From assembly GCF_016654005.1 (NCBI RefSeq), contig NZ_JAEPWN010000008.1, positions 152,874 through 216,873 of the forward strand: a stretch of DNA of 64,000 nucleotides, written 5' to 3'. Under the pieces are notes generated by a model that saw only the letters and a program-made list of their open reading frames with translations, made no database searches and was not told the origin of the DNA. Shown here piece by piece: positions 8,451 to 17,341 of the stretch (positions are counted from its first letter, which is position 1; the number at the start of each line of letters is the position of its first letter). The DNA comes from Brevundimonas nasdae (GTDB lineage Bacteria; Pseudomonadota; Alphaproteobacteria; Caulobacterales; Caulobacteraceae). Both the position numbers and the translations under genes were made by a program.

Positions 8451-9200
8451 CTAGTAGGTGGTGCGCCCGCCCGACGTGTCGAACGTCGATGCGGTGGTGA
8501 AGCTGCATTCCTCGGACGCCATGAAACAGACCATGGCGGCGCTTTCATCGACTTCGCCCAGACGACCCATCGGGATCTTGGAGCGCATGTAGTCGACCTG
8601 GCTTTGCGGCAGTTGAGCCAGGATCGGGCTTTCGAAGGTGGCGGGGGTCAGGCTGTTGGCGATGACGCCCTTGCCGGCCAGTTCCTTGCCCAGCGACTTG
8701 GTGAAACCGATGACGCCCGCCTTGGAGGCTGAATAGGCGCTGGCGTTGGGATTGCCTTCCTTGCCTGCGACCGAGGCGACGTTGACGATGCGGCCATAGC
8801 TGTTGGCCAGCATATAGGGGACGATGGCGCGCGAGCAGTAGAAGACGCCGTTCAGATTGATGTCGACGACCCGCTTCCAGCTGTCGATCGGGAACTCATG
8901 CACGGGCGTGGTGGCGCCGGTGATGCCGGCCGAGGCGACGAGGATGTCGATCCGACCCAGCGCCTTGTTCGATTCTTCCGCAGCGGCCGCGACGGCGTCG
9001 GCGTCGGACACGTCCAGCGCCACGACGTGGGTTGCGCCGACGTCTTCAGCCGCAGCCTTCAGCGCGTCGGGGTTCAGGTCCCACAGCACGACCTTGCCGC
9101 CCTCGGCGACGATGCGCGCGGCGGACGCCTTGCCCAGACCCGATGCGCCGCCAGTGACGACGGCGGTGCGGCCCGCGAAACGACCCTGATAGGCGCTCAT
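8451..9200 (-). CDS. SDR dehydrogenase, probable 2-keto-3-deoxy-L-rhamnonate 4-dehydrogenase
   Basis: A 249-residue classical short-chain dehydrogenase: NAD(P) motif TGGASGLG at 16-23 and catalytic S143, Y156 and K160. In the Sphingomonas diketo-hydrolase pathway, an SDR (LRA5) oxidises C4 of 2-keto-3-deoxy-L-rhamnonate to the 2,4-diketo acid. Its 4-base overlap with the FAH-type hydrolase that would use this product supports the same step here. A 2-keto-3-deoxy-L-fuconate dehydrogenase would look alike and gives the same diketo product. Confidence 0.82.
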   Translation of the reverse strand: MSAYQGRFAGRTAVVTGGASGLGKASAARIVAEGGKVVLWDLNPDALKAAAEDVGATHVVALDVSDADAVAAAAEESNKALGRIDILVASAGITGATTPVHEFPIDSWKRVVDINLNGVFYCSRAIVPYMLANSYGRIVNVASVAGKEGNPNASAYSASKAGVIGFTKSLGKELAGKGVIANSLTPATFESPILAQLPQSQVDYMRSKIPMGRLGEVDESAAMVCFMASEECSFTTASTFDTSGGRTTY

Positions 9201-10057
9201 GCCGCACCTTCCTGCGTCCAGCCGACGACGACCTGACGCTGCTGGCCCAGCTTCTGAATGCCCAGGGTCATGACGTCCCCGGCCTTGAGGAAGACCTGCG
9301 GCTTCTTGCCTTCGCCCACGCCTGGGGGCGTGCCAGTGGTCAGGATGTCGCCCGGCTCAAGGGTGATGAACTCGCTGACGTAGCTGACCAGGGTCTTCAC
9401 ATCGAAGATCATGGTGCGGGTGTTGCCGGTCTGCATGCGCTGGCCGTTCAGGTCCAGCCACATGTCCAGGTCCTGCGGATCGCCCAGTTCGTCAGAGGTC
9501 ACCAGCCACGGGCCGACAGGGCCGAAGGTGTCGCAGCCTTTGCCCTTGTCCCACTGGGTGCCCATTTCCTTCTGGAAGGCGCGCTCGGAAACGTCATTGA
9601 CCAGAACATAGCCGGCGACGTGGTCCAGGGCGTTTTCGACCGAGACGTAGCGGGCGCGGGCGCCGATGACGACGCCCAGTTCGACTTCCCAGTCCGACTT
9701 CTGCGAGCCGCGCGGGATCATGACTTCGTCGTCGGGGCCGGTCAGGCACGATGTGGCCTTGGTGAACAGGATCGGTTCAGCCGGAACGGGCAGGTTCGAT
9801 TCCGCCGCGTGGTCGGCATAGTTCAGGCCGATGGCCAGGAATTTGCGCACGCCGTTGACCGGCACGCCATAGCGGGGGTGACCCTCGACCACCGGCAGGG
9901 TCGTCGGGTCAATGGCCTTCAAGGCGTCAAGCGCCGGGCCGTGCAACTGGTCCGGGGTGATGTCGGCGATGACGCCCGACAGGTCGCGAATGCGGCCCTC
10001 AGCATCCAGCGTGCCTGGCTTTTCCTGGCCCTTGGGGCCGTAACGCAACAGTTTCAT
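9197..10057 (-). CDS. FAH-family 2,4-diketo-3-deoxy-L-rhamnonate (fuconate) hydrolase
   Basis: A 286-residue fumarylacetoacetate hydrolase-family enzyme. It has an N-terminal domain of about 65 residues and then the catalytic fold with metal ligands E124, E126 (DWEVELGVVIG) and D155 (LVNDVSERAFQ). In the non-phosphorylative pathway this family (LRA6) cleaves the diketo acid to pyruvate and L-lactate. It lies between the dehydratase gene (15-base gap) and the C4-dehydrogenase gene (ATGA overlap). The presence of an L-lactate dehydrogenase in the divergent operon fits this product. Confidence 0.85.
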   Translation of the reverse strand: MKLLRYGPKGQEKPGTLDAEGRIRDLSGVIADITPDQLHGPALDALKAIDPTTLPVVEGHPRYGVPVNGVRKFLAIGLNYADHAAESNLPVPAEPILFTKATSCLTGPDDEVMIPRGSQKSDWEVELGVVIGARARYVSVENALDHVAGYVLVNDVSERAFQKEMGTQWDKGKGCDTFGPVGPWLVTSDELGDPQDLDMWLDLNGQRMQTGNTRTMIFDVKTLVSYVSEFITLEPGDILTTGTPPGVGEGKKPQVFLKAGDVMTLGIQKLGQQRQVVVGWTQEGAA

Positions 10058-10072
10058 TGGGGTCTTTCGGTC

Positions 10073-11266
10073 TTAACGCGCGTAGGGGCGGTGCAGGGCG
10101 ATGTCGCGGTTCAGCTCGACGCCGAAGCCGGGCGCATCCGGCACCTTCAGGCGGCCGTTCACGGGGACGGGTTCGCCGATCAGCTGCGGATGGAACATCG
10201 GCACGACCTCGTCGGCGCCGGGGGCCATCATCAGGAACTCCGCGAACGGGCTGTTATGGCGGGTCACGACGAAGTGGTAGGAATAGACCGATGAGCCGTG
10301 CGGGATCATCAGCACGCCCTTGGCGTCGGCCATGGCGGAGATCTTGATCAGTTCGGTCACGCCGCCGCACCAGCCTACGTCCGGCTGGATGATGTCGCAG
10401 CATTCCATCTCCAGCAGCATGCGGAAGCCCCAGCGGGTGGCCTCATGCTCGCCGGTCGTCACCAACATGCCGGGAGGGGCTCGTTTCTTCAGCGCCTGAT
10501 AGCCCCAGTAGTCGTCGGGGCTGAGCGCCTCCTCGATCCACTTCAGGCCCAGCTTGTGGGCCTCATGGGCCAGACGGGTGGCGTAGTTCAGGTCCAACGC
10601 CATCCAGCAGTCGAACATCAGCCAGAAGTCGTCGCCGCAGGCGTTTCGCATGGCCTCCAGTTCGGCGATGTTTTTATGCAGGCCTTCCTCGCCCTCGGCG
10701 GGGCCGTGATGCAGGGGCATCTTGCCGCCGATGAAGCCAAGCTCCTTGGCTTTGTCGGGACGTGCGCCTGTGGCGTAGAAGGTCAGTTCATCGCGAACCG
10801 CGCCGCCCAGCATGGCGAAGACCGGTTCCTGACGCAGACGGCCCAGCAGGTCCCACAGCGCCAGATCGACGCCGGAGATGGCGTTCACCACCAGACCCTT
10901 GCGGCCATAATACTGGGTGGAGAAATACATCTGGTCCCAGATCTTCTCGACCTCGGACGGATCGCGGCCTTCCAGGAAGCGGGCCAGATGCTTCTCGACG
11001 ATATAGGCGGCGGGTTCGCCGCCCGTGGTCACCGCAAAACCGATGACGCCGTTCTCGGCTTCGATCTCCACCACCAGCGTGCCCAGCACATTGATGCCGA
11101 AGCTGCGGCGGCTCTGGCGGTATTCAGGATATTTCGCCATCGGGGTGGCGATATGGTCGTCGATCCAGTGCCCGTCGCCCTGATCGTGATAATCGGCCCC
11201 GCCGCCCGTCCCGTCGTTTTTCACAACATAAGCGCGGACGTGCTTGATCTTCGGCAGGCGGCTCAT
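10073..11266 (-). CDS. L-rhamnonate dehydratase
   Basis: A 397-residue enolase-superfamily dehydratase. The family-specific segment [19 protein letters not shown] (residues 25-43) and the [17 protein letters not shown] block are strongly like E. coli RhmD. Metal ligands are seen at D219 (FDCW), E245 (WIEE) and E273 (TGEH), with the catalytic D296 and H323 (QPDVGW, PHGSS). It removes water from L-rhamnonate to give 2-keto-3-deoxy-L-rhamnonate. First gene of the leftward operon. I chose the ATG at 11266 at the conserved [12 protein letters not shown] start; the frame is open to 11425. Confidence 0.92.
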   Translation of the reverse strand: MSRLPKIKHVRAYVVKNDGTGGGADYHDQGDGHWIDDHIATPMAKYPEYRQSRRSFGINVLGTLVVEIEAENGVIGFAVTTGGEPAAYIVEKHLARFLEGRDPSEVEKIWDQMYFSTQYYGRKGLVVNAISGVDLALWDLLGRLRQEPVFAMLGGAVRDELTFYATGARPDKAKELGFIGGKMPLHHGPAEGEEGLHKNIAELEAMRNACGDDFWLMFDCWMALDLNYATRLAHEAHKLGLKWIEEALSPDDYWGYQALKKRAPPGMLVTTGEHEATRWGFRMLLEMECCDIIQPDVGWCGGVTELIKISAMADAKGVLMIPHGSSVYSYHFVVTRHNSPFAEFLMMAPGADEVVPMFHPQLIGEPVPVNGRLKVPDAPGFGVELNRDIALHRPYAR

Positions 11267-11382
11267 TGGGCGATCACCGGCATTTGGTGATCGGTTCCCA
11301 TCATGCGGGATTTCACTGGCTTTCCTCCGGGCGAAGCGGCAAAGTCGGGTCAGTGTGGCCGAGCGACTTGCGCGTTTTGCTA

Positions 11383-11395
11383 CATTCTGAGAATG
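11383..11395. promoter_or_regulatory. Possible operator between the divergent rhamnose operons
   Basis: CATTC-TGA-GAATG is a perfect 5-3-5 palindrome inside the 140-base gap that separates the dehydratase gene from the IclR gene, 11 bases before the IclR ATG. IclR regulators bind short palindromes near their own promoter, so this is a reasonable candidate. Evidence is position and symmetry only. Confidence 0.4.
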
Positions 11396-11406
11396 AGGAC
11401 TACGAA

Positions 11407-12213
11407 ATGGGACGAACGCCGTCAATCAAGACCGCACAGGTCGATGGGGAAGAAGATGTCGGCGCCAAGGCGTCCGGCAGCCAAACCCTGCTGCGTGGTC
11501 TGGACGTCATCGACGCCCTGATGGAAGGCTCGCTGCCGCTGGCGGAACTGTCGGAAAAGCTGGAGCTTACGCGCAGCACGACCCACCGTCTGGCTTCAGC
11601 CCTGGTCGAGCGGCGCCTGCTGTCGTTCCGCCCACGCGAAGGCTACAGCCTTGGCCCGAAACTGCTGGAGTTGGGCCATGCCGCCAGCCAGCAGATGCAT
11701 CTGCCGCGCATCGCCCGACCCTGGCTGGAGCAACTGTCGGCTCAGACTGACGACACCGTGCATCTGGGCGTGCTGGATGGTCGGCAGGCCCTTTATCTGG
11801 ACAAGGTCGCGGGCCGTCGGCGCATCAATATCGGCTCGCGTCTGGGGGAACGGCACCCCATCGCCTCGACCGGACTGGGCAAGGCGCTGATCCTGGACAA
11901 GACCGAGGCCGAGTGGATCGACTTCTACGCCCCCGAAGGCGCAGCCTTTGATTCGACGGCGCGCACAGTCTGGCTGGAGCGGATGCGCGGCTATGCCCGC
12001 AACGGCTACGCCTTCGATCTGGAAGAGAACGAGGACCAGATCCGCTGCGTCGCCGCACCGATCCGTTCGGTGGACGGCCATATCGTCGCCGCCCTCAGCG
12101 TCTCGTCCGCCGCACAATATATGTCAGACGCCCGCATGTCGGACCTGACCAAGACCGTCACCAACGCCGCCAACGCCATCAGCGCCGACCTCGGCTGGCT
12201 GCCCAAGAACTGA
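11407..12213 (+). CDS. IclR-family transcriptional regulator of the deoxyhexose genes
   Basis: A 268-residue IclR protein: an N-terminal winged helix ([14 protein letters not shown] ... [15 protein letters not shown], residues about 22-70) and a C-terminal effector domain with the typical [11 protein letters not shown] and [20 protein letters not shown] motifs. It heads a rightward operon with L-rhamnose dehydrogenase and L-lactate dehydrogenase and is divergent from the dehydratase operon, so it is the likely local regulator of both. I chose the ATG at 11407; the frame is open to 11266 but overlaps the divergent gene there. The effector is unknown. Confidence 0.88.
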   Translation: MGRTPSIKTAQVDGEEDVGAKASGSQTLLRGLDVIDALMEGSLPLAELSEKLELTRSTTHRLASALVERRLLSFRPREGYSLGPKLLELGHAASQQMHLPRIARPWLEQLSAQTDDTVHLGVLDGRQALYLDKVAGRRRINIGSRLGERHPIASTGLGKALILDKTEAEWIDFYAPEGAAFDSTARTVWLERMRGYARNGYAFDLEENEDQIRCVAAPIRSVDGHIVAALSVSSAAQYMSDARMSDLTKTVTNAANAISADLGWLPKN

Positions 12214-12235
12214 ACCTGAAAGTACCGGAGCCCCC

Positions 12236-12997
12236 ATGCTGCTTGAAAACAAGGTCGTCCTGATTACGGGCGCATCGCGGGGTATTGGACGGGCGACGGC
12301 GATCGAGGCCGCGCGTCAGGGCGCCGACGTCGCCATCAACACCTTCCGTGATGATGCGGTCGCAGCCGAAGTGGTCGCCGAGATCGAGGCGCTGGGCCGC
12401 AAGGCCGTGGTGTTCGACGCTGACGTGGCCCAGCCAGATAGCGCGACGGGGTTCGTGCAGGCTGCGGTGGACGCACTGGGGCGGGTGGATGTGTTCGTGT
12501 CCAACGCGGGCATCTGTCCGTTCCACGCCTTTCTCGACATGCCGGTCGAGACGCTGCGCCGCACGATGGAGGTCAATCTGCACGGCGCCTATTTCATGGT
12601 GCAGGCGGCGGCCAACCAGATGGTCAAGCAAGGGGACGGCGGTTCGATTGTCGCCATCAGCTCGATCTCGGCTTTGGTCGGCGGCGAGATGCAGACCCAT
12701 TACACCCCGACCAAGGCGGGGGTGCACAGCCTGATGCAGTCGTGCGCCGTTGCGCTGGGCCGCCACGGCATCCGCTGCAACTCGGTCCTGCCCGGCACCA
12801 TCGCCACCGACATCAACAAGGACGACCTGGCCGATCCGGCCAAGCGCGAATATATGGAAGGGCGCATCCCGCTGGGCCGTCTGGGCCGACCAGAGGACAT
12901 CGCCTCGGTGGTCGCCTTCCTGGCGTCGGACATGGCCAGCTATATGTCGGGGGCGGCCGTGCTGGTCGACGGCGGCGCCTTCGCCAACTTCCAATAG
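12236..12997 (+). CDS. SDR L-rhamnose 1-dehydrogenase
   Basis: A 253-residue short-chain dehydrogenase: TGASRGIG at 11-18, catalytic S143, Y156 and K160, and a C-terminus ending DGGAFANFQ, close to known L-rhamnose 1-dehydrogenases (LRA1, RhaDH). It oxidises L-rhamnose at C1 to the lactone with NAD(P)+, the first step of the pathway whose next enzymes are in the divergent operon. It lies 22 bases after the IclR gene and 9 bases before the L-lactate dehydrogenase gene. Specificity is from memory of the family plus context. Confidence 0.85.
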   Translation: MLLENKVVLITGASRGIGRATAIEAARQGADVAINTFRDDAVAAEVVAEIEALGRKAVVFDADVAQPDSATGFVQAAVDALGRVDVFVSNAGICPFHAFLDMPVETLRRTMEVNLHGAYFMVQAAANQMVKQGDGGSIVAISSISALVGGEMQTHYTPTKAGVHSLMQSCAVALGRHGIRCNSVLPGTIATDINKDDLADPAKREYMEGRIPLGRLGRPEDIASVVAFLASDMASYMSGAAVLVDGGAFANFQ

Positions 12998-13006
12998 GAC
13001 GCGACG

Positions 13007-14137
13007 GTGATCATTTCCTCGCCCGGCGATTATCGCGAGGCCGCGCGCCGCAAGCTGCCGCCCTTCCTGTTCCATTATATCGACGGCGGCGCCTACGCCG
13101 AGCAGACGCTGAAACGGAACGTCGAGGACTATCAGGCCATCGCCCTGCGCCAGCGCGTGCTGCAGGACATGACCAGCCTCAGCCTTGAGACGAAGCTGTT
13201 CGACGAGACGCTGCGTCTGCCCGTGGTGCTGGCGCCGGTCGGTCTGACCGGCATGTACGCACGGCGCGGCGAGGTGCAGGCGGCCAGGGCGGCAGCGTCG
13301 CGCGGCGTGCCCTTCACCCTGTCCACTGTGTCGGTCTGCCCGATCGAGGAGGTGGCGCCCGCCATCGACCGACCCATGTGGTTCCAGCTCTATGTGTTGC
13401 GCGACCGCGGCTTCATGAAGAACGCTTTGGAGCGGGCCAGGTCGGCGGGCGTGAAGACGCTGGTCTTCACCGTCGACATGCCCACGCCCGGCGCCCGTTA
13501 CCGCGACGCCCACTCGGGCATGAGCGGTCCGAACGCCCCCTTGCGCCGCATGGTGCAGGCCATGACCCATCCGATGTGGGCGTATGATGTTGGGCTGCGT
13601 GGCGTGCCGCACGATCTGGGCAATGTCTCGCGCTATCTGGGCAAGCCGACGGGGCTGGCCGACTATATCGGCTGGCTGGGCGCCAACTTCGATCCGTCGA
13701 TCTCGTGGAAAGACCTGCAATGGATCCGCGACTTCTGGGACGGGCCGATGATCATCAAGGGCGTGCTTGATCCGCAGGACGCTCGCGACGCCGTCAGTTT
13801 CGGCGCCGACGGCATCGTGGTGTCGAACCACGGCGGACGGCAGTTGGACGGGGTTCTGTCATCGGCCCGCGCCTTGCCCGCCATCGCTGATGCGGTGAAG
13901 GGCGACATCCGCATTCTGGCCGATTCAGGCGTCCGCAATGGTCTGGACGTGGTGCGGGCGATTGCTCTGGGCGCGGATGCGGTCATGCTGGGGCGGGCCT
14001 TCGTCTATGCTCTGGCGGCGGGCGGGCAGGCGGGGGTGGAGAACCTGCTGGATCTGTTCGAGAAGGAGATGCGCGTGGCCATGACCCTGACGGGCGCCAA
14101 AACCATCGCCGGGATCACGCGCGACCTGATCGCCTGA
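13007..14137 (+). CDS. lldD: FMN-dependent L-lactate dehydrogenase
   Basis: A 376-residue alpha-hydroxyacid oxidase-fold protein. It starts at the N-terminal block ([23 protein letters not shown]) and has catalytic K251, H275 and R278 in [11 protein letters not shown] and [10 protein letters not shown]. It oxidises L-lactate to pyruvate and passes electrons to the respiratory chain at the inner membrane. Slightly shorter than E. coli LldD (396). It starts with GTG right after L-rhamnose dehydrogenase. L-lactate is a product of the diketo-hydrolase pathway, so its place in this operon makes metabolic sense. Confidence 0.92.
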   Translation: MIISSPGDYREAARRKLPPFLFHYIDGGAYAEQTLKRNVEDYQAIALRQRVLQDMTSLSLETKLFDETLRLPVVLAPVGLTGMYARRGEVQAARAAASRGVPFTLSTVSVCPIEEVAPAIDRPMWFQLYVLRDRGFMKNALERARSAGVKTLVFTVDMPTPGARYRDAHSGMSGPNAPLRRMVQAMTHPMWAYDVGLRGVPHDLGNVSRYLGKPTGLADYIGWLGANFDPSISWKDLQWIRDFWDGPMIIKGVLDPQDARDAVSFGADGIVVSNHGGRQLDGVLSSARALPAIADAVKGDIRILADSGVRNGLDVVRAIALGADAVMLGRAFVYALAAGGQAGVENLLDLFEKEMRVAMTLTGAKTIAGITRDLIA

Positions 14138-14186
14138 AGCCATTATTTCGCTGGCCAAGGCGGCGGGCCTGTCTAAGAAGCGGCGG

Positions 14187-14912
14187 ATGACCACCCGCCA
14201 GCCCGTCGCCCTGTCCGAAGAAGAGATCGCCGCCGTCCGTTCGTGGGTGATCCATGAGGATGCCCACGTCATCGCCTTCTCCAAGCCCTCGGGCCTGTCC
14301 AGTCAGGGCGGTCGGATCAAGGCGCATACTCTGGACGACCTGCTGTGGGCGTTTGCACGCTCGAACGGCAAGCGGCCGGAGTTGGTGCATCGTCTGGACC
14401 GCGACACGTCGGGCGTGATCCTGGCGGCCAAGACCAAGCCTGCGGCCGGGTTTCTGGGCAAGGCGCTGCAGATGCGACGGTTCAGGAAACAGTATCTGGC
14501 CCTGCTGTCCGCCGCGCCCGAACCGGCGTCTGGCACGATCGACGCGCCCCTGCGTCGCGAAGAGATCGGGCGTGAATCCTATATGCGGGTCGTCGCCTTT
14601 GACGCCCCAGGCGCCCAAGGCTCGCAGAGCCGATACCGGACGCTGGCGGCCAATGATCAGGGTGCGGTGGTCGAACTGGAGCCGCTGACCGGGCGGATGC
14701 ACCAGTTGCGGGTGCATATGGCGCATCTGGGCCGGCCCCTGATCGGCGACGTGCGTTACGGCGGCGCCCTGACGACCGAAGTCGGTCCTGCGCCACGCCT
14801 GATGTTGCACGCGTCCAAGCTCAGTTTCCCCCATCCAGAGGGGGGAACCACGACGGTCGAGGCGCCGCCGCCTGAAGACTTCGCCAGGCTGCGAACCGCA
14901 TTGGGTCTGTAG
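14187..14912 (+). CDS. RluA-family pseudouridine synthase without S4 domain
   Basis: A 241-residue RluA-family enzyme with catalytic D71 in HRLDRDTSG. The N-terminal S4 RNA-binding domain is absent; the protein begins directly before the catalytic core. The C-terminal motif GRMHQLRVHMAHLGRPLIGD is present. It makes pseudouridine in rRNA or tRNA; the exact site cannot be read from the sequence. It follows lldD by about 50 bases and is probably a separate housekeeping gene. Confidence 0.88.
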   Translation: MTTRQPVALSEEEIAAVRSWVIHEDAHVIAFSKPSGLSSQGGRIKAHTLDDLLWAFARSNGKRPELVHRLDRDTSGVILAAKTKPAAGFLGKALQMRRFRKQYLALLSAAPEPASGTIDAPLRREEIGRESYMRVVAFDAPGAQGSQSRYRTLAANDQGAVVELEPLTGRMHQLRVHMAHLGRPLIGDVRYGGALTTEVGPAPRLMLHASKLSFPHPEGGTTTVEAPPPEDFARLRTALGL

Positions 14913-14980
14913 AACACGCTGCTTGCCGACGTGGACGCGGCGTGATCGACTGACGGTCGAAGCTTTTTTGGAGCGCCTTG

Positions 14981-15334
14981 ATGGTCGCGACAATTCTGAT
15001 CGCCCTGGTGGCGCTGATCCACGTCTATATCGTCGTGCTGGAGATGGTGCTGTGGACCACGCCGCGCGGTCGCAAGGCCTTCGGCATGAGTGTCGAGGAC
15101 GCTCAGCGCACCAAGGTTCTGGCCGCCAATCAGGGGCTCTATAACGGGTTTCTGGTCGCGGGTCTGATCTGGGGACTGTGGCTGGGCGCGGGCGGTTTTC
15201 AGATCAAGGTCTTCTTCCTGGCCTGTGTGGTGATCGCGGGCCTGTTTGGCGCGGCGACGGCCAGCCGGAAGATATTGTTCATTCAGGCCCTGCCGGCCGC
15301 ATTGGCTTTGATCGCGTTGCTGGCAGGTGTCTAA
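14981..15334 (+). CDS. DUF1304 family membrane protein
   Basis: A 117-residue protein with four predicted membrane helices and the DUF1304 pattern LVALIHVYIVVLEMVLW...AANQGLYNGFLVAGL. These are inner-membrane proteins without known function. The ATG at 14981 has a GGAG ribosome site 8 bases upstream. It stands alone between a pseudouridine synthase and a lipoprotein gene. Confidence 0.85.
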   Translation: MVATILIALVALIHVYIVVLEMVLWTTPRGRKAFGMSVEDAQRTKVLAANQGLYNGFLVAGLIWGLWLGAGGFQIKVFFLACVVIAGLFGAATASRKILFIQALPAALALIALLAGV

Positions 15335-15387
15335 GGTAGGGAACAGCGGGGGCGCTGCGACGCTATGTCGATGAAAGGATGCCTGTG

Positions 15388-15876
15388 ATGAAACGCTTGG
15401 CGATTTTGATGACCGGTCTTTCGGCGCTGGCCTTGACGGCCTGCGCCAGTCTGGCGCCCTATGGCGCGCAGCGCGGAGCAGGCGGACAGGGCTATTCTGA
15501 ACAGCGTATCGAAAACAACCGATACCGCGTCACCTATAATGGCGTGGGGGCTGCGGGCCGCGTGGCGGACTGGGCGCTGGTGCGCGCTGCGGACGTGACG
15601 ACCGAACAGGGCTACGACTGGTTCGAAATCACCCAGAGCTGGACTGATGGGCGACCGGGCGGGGCAGGCGGCGTCAGCCCCAGCGTCTCGGTCGGCGGCA
15701 GCACGGGACGTTACGGCGGCTATTCCGCATCGGGCGTCGGCGTCGGGCTGGGGCTGAACTTCTCGGGACCGCAGCCGACCTCGACCACGCTGGAGATCGT
15801 GCTGGGCCGCGGGCCAAAGCCTGACCGTCCAAACGCCTATGATGCGCGCTCGGTGCAGGGTTCGATCCCGCGCTGA
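15388..15876 (+). CDS. Caulobacterales-type small lipoprotein (CC0125/CC1285-like)
   Basis: A 162-residue protein with signal peptide and lipobox LTACA. The mature part carries YSEQRIENNRYRVTYNG and ADWALVRAADVTTEQGYDWFEI, the pattern of the CC0125/CC1285 lipoprotein family (family name from memory), followed by a Gly/Ser-rich stretch and a short conserved end. It should sit in the outer-membrane inner leaflet. The start at 15388 was preferred because AAAGGA lies at the right distance; an in-frame ATG is three codons earlier. Confidence 0.75.
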   Translation: MKRLAILMTGLSALALTACASLAPYGAQRGAGGQGYSEQRIENNRYRVTYNGVGAAGRVADWALVRAADVTTEQGYDWFEITQSWTDGRPGGAGGVSPSVSVGGSTGRYGGYSASGVGVGLGLNFSGPQPTSTTLEIVLGRGPKPDRPNAYDARSVQGSIPR

Positions 15877-15926
15877 TCACAGCCGCCCTTCGCTTTCGTC
15901 GCCAGCGGCGTATATAGCGCCGCATA

Positions 15927-16322
15927 ATGACGCGTTTTCTTCTCGTTGCAGCGGGTGGGGCCATCGGCTCCATGGCGCGCTATGGCCTGGGCGTCGCCGT
16001 TGGTCGGCTGGCGCCCAACGCCGTCTGGCCGCTGGGGACGTTCGGAGCCAATATCATCGGCGGCCTGCTGATGGGGCTGCTGGTCGGTTGGCTGGCCTTC
16101 CGCGGCGGCGCGCATCAGGAAATGATCCGTTTGTTCGCCGCCGTCGGCGTGCTGGGCGGGTTCACGACCTTTTCTTCCTATTCGCTTGAGGCGGCGCAGA
16201 TGATCGAGCGCCGTCAGTTGGCCTTAGCGGCCTGTTATGTCGTCGGCTCAGTCGTACTGGCCATCGTCGCCCTGTTTGTCGGCCTGATGATCGCCCGCCG
16301 CGCCTTTGGAGCTCCCCTTTGA
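15927..16322 (+). CDS. crcB: Fluoride channel CrcB/Fluc
   Basis: A 131-residue protein with four membrane helices and the Fluc signatures GGAIGSMARYGL, GTFGANIIGG and GVLGGFTTFSSYSLE. It acts as a dual-topology dimer in the inner membrane and exports fluoride. No fluoride riboswitch is recognisable in the 50 bases upstream. Its stop overlaps the TTG start of the following pseudouridine synthase by 4 bases, so the two are cotranscribed. Confidence 0.95.
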   Translation: MTRFLLVAAGGAIGSMARYGLGVAVGRLAPNAVWPLGTFGANIIGGLLMGLLVGWLAFRGGAHQEMIRLFAAVGVLGGFTTFSSYSLEAAQMIERRQLALAACYVVGSVVLAIVALFVGLMIARRAFGAPL

Positions 16323-17341
16323 CTGACCAACCGCCCGCAGAAGCCCCCAAGCGAGAAGTTCTCACCATCTATGTCGCTGAGGACGAAGACGGCATCCGCC
16401 TGGACCGCTGGTTCCGTCGGCGCTGGCCGCACCTGTCGAACATCCAGGTGCAGAAGATGGCCCGCAGCGGTCAGATCCGCGTGGACGGCGCCCGCATCAA
16501 GCCCGAAGGCCGTCTGACCGCCGGGGCCGCCGTGCGCGTGCCGCCGATCCCCGACGACACCTCGCGCCAAGCCGGGGACGTGCACACGCTGTCTGAAAAG
16601 GACATCGCCTTCGCCAAGTCGCTGGTGCTGTACGAAGACGACATGGTCATCGCCATCAACAAGCCGCACGGCCTGGCCGTTCAGGGCGGCACCAAGACCA
16701 GCCGCCACGTCGACCGCCTGCTGTCGGCCTGGGGTGAAGGACTGGAACGCCCGCGCCTGGTTCACCGCCTGGACCGCGACACGTCTGGCGTCCTGCTGCT
16801 GGGCAAGGGGCCGGAAGCGGCCAAGCGACTGGCGGGCGCCTTCGCCCGGCGTCAGGCCAAGAAGACCTATTGGGCCATCGTCATCGGCAACCCGAAACCC
16901 TATTCGGGCCAGATCGACATGCCGCTGAAGAAGACCGGCATCAACGACTTCGAGATGATGCGTCCGGCCGAGCGCAAGGACCCGCGCGCCGAACCCGCCG
17001 AGACGGCGTTCAGCACCATCAGCCGCGCCTCGCACCGCGCCGCCTGGATGGCTCTGCGCCCCTTCACCGGCCGGACGCACCAGCTGCGCGCCCACATGGC
17101 GGGCATCGGCCATCCGATCCTGGGCGACCCGAAATACGGCGACGACAAATCCAAGGAGTTGTCGGGTCCGTTGAAGCTGCAGCTTCACGCCCGCAGCATT
17201 GAGCTGGATCACCCGCGCGGCGGCGTCCTGAAAGTCACCGCACCCTTGAGCCCAGAAATGAAGGCCGGCTTCGCCCACTTCGGGTTTTCAGAAGACGAAG
17301 CCGAAGATGATCCCTTCCTGGGCGTGAAGAGAATTCGATGA
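16319..17341 (+). CDS. RluC-like pseudouridine synthase with S4 domain
   Basis: A 340-residue protein: S4 RNA-binding domain at about 24-70 (RLDRWFRRRWPHLSNIQVQKMARSG) and RluA-family catalytic domain with D152 in HRLDRDTSG. It resembles the 23S rRNA enzymes RluC/RluD. It uses a TTG start overlapping the crcB stop, and its own stop overlaps the start of the ATP12-type gene, giving a three-gene translationally coupled set. Confidence 0.9.
   Translation: MTDQPPAEAPKREVLTIYVAEDEDGIRLDRWFRRRWPHLSNIQVQKMARSGQIRVDGARIKPEGRLTAGAAVRVPPIPDDTSRQAGDVHTLSEKDIAFAKSLVLYEDDMVIAINKPHGLAVQGGTKTSRHVDRLLSAWGEGLERPRLVHRLDRDTSGVLLLGKGPEAAKRLAGAFARRQAKKTYWAIVIGNPKPYSGQIDMPLKKTGINDFEMMRPAERKDPRAEPAETAFSTISRASHRAAWMALRPFTGRTHQLRAHMAGIGHPILGDPKYGDDKSKELSGPLKLQLHARSIELDHPRGGVLKVTAPLSPEMKAGFAHFGFSEDEAEDDPFLGVKRIR

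Noticed and set aside
12179..13831. A 550-codon frame antisense to the rhamnose dehydrogenase and lactate dehydrogenase genes
   Set aside because: Same shadow composition; both sense genes have full catalytic motifs.
15877..15926. A fluoride riboswitch before crcB
   Set aside because: The 50-base gap is too short and lacks the conserved pseudoknot sequence.
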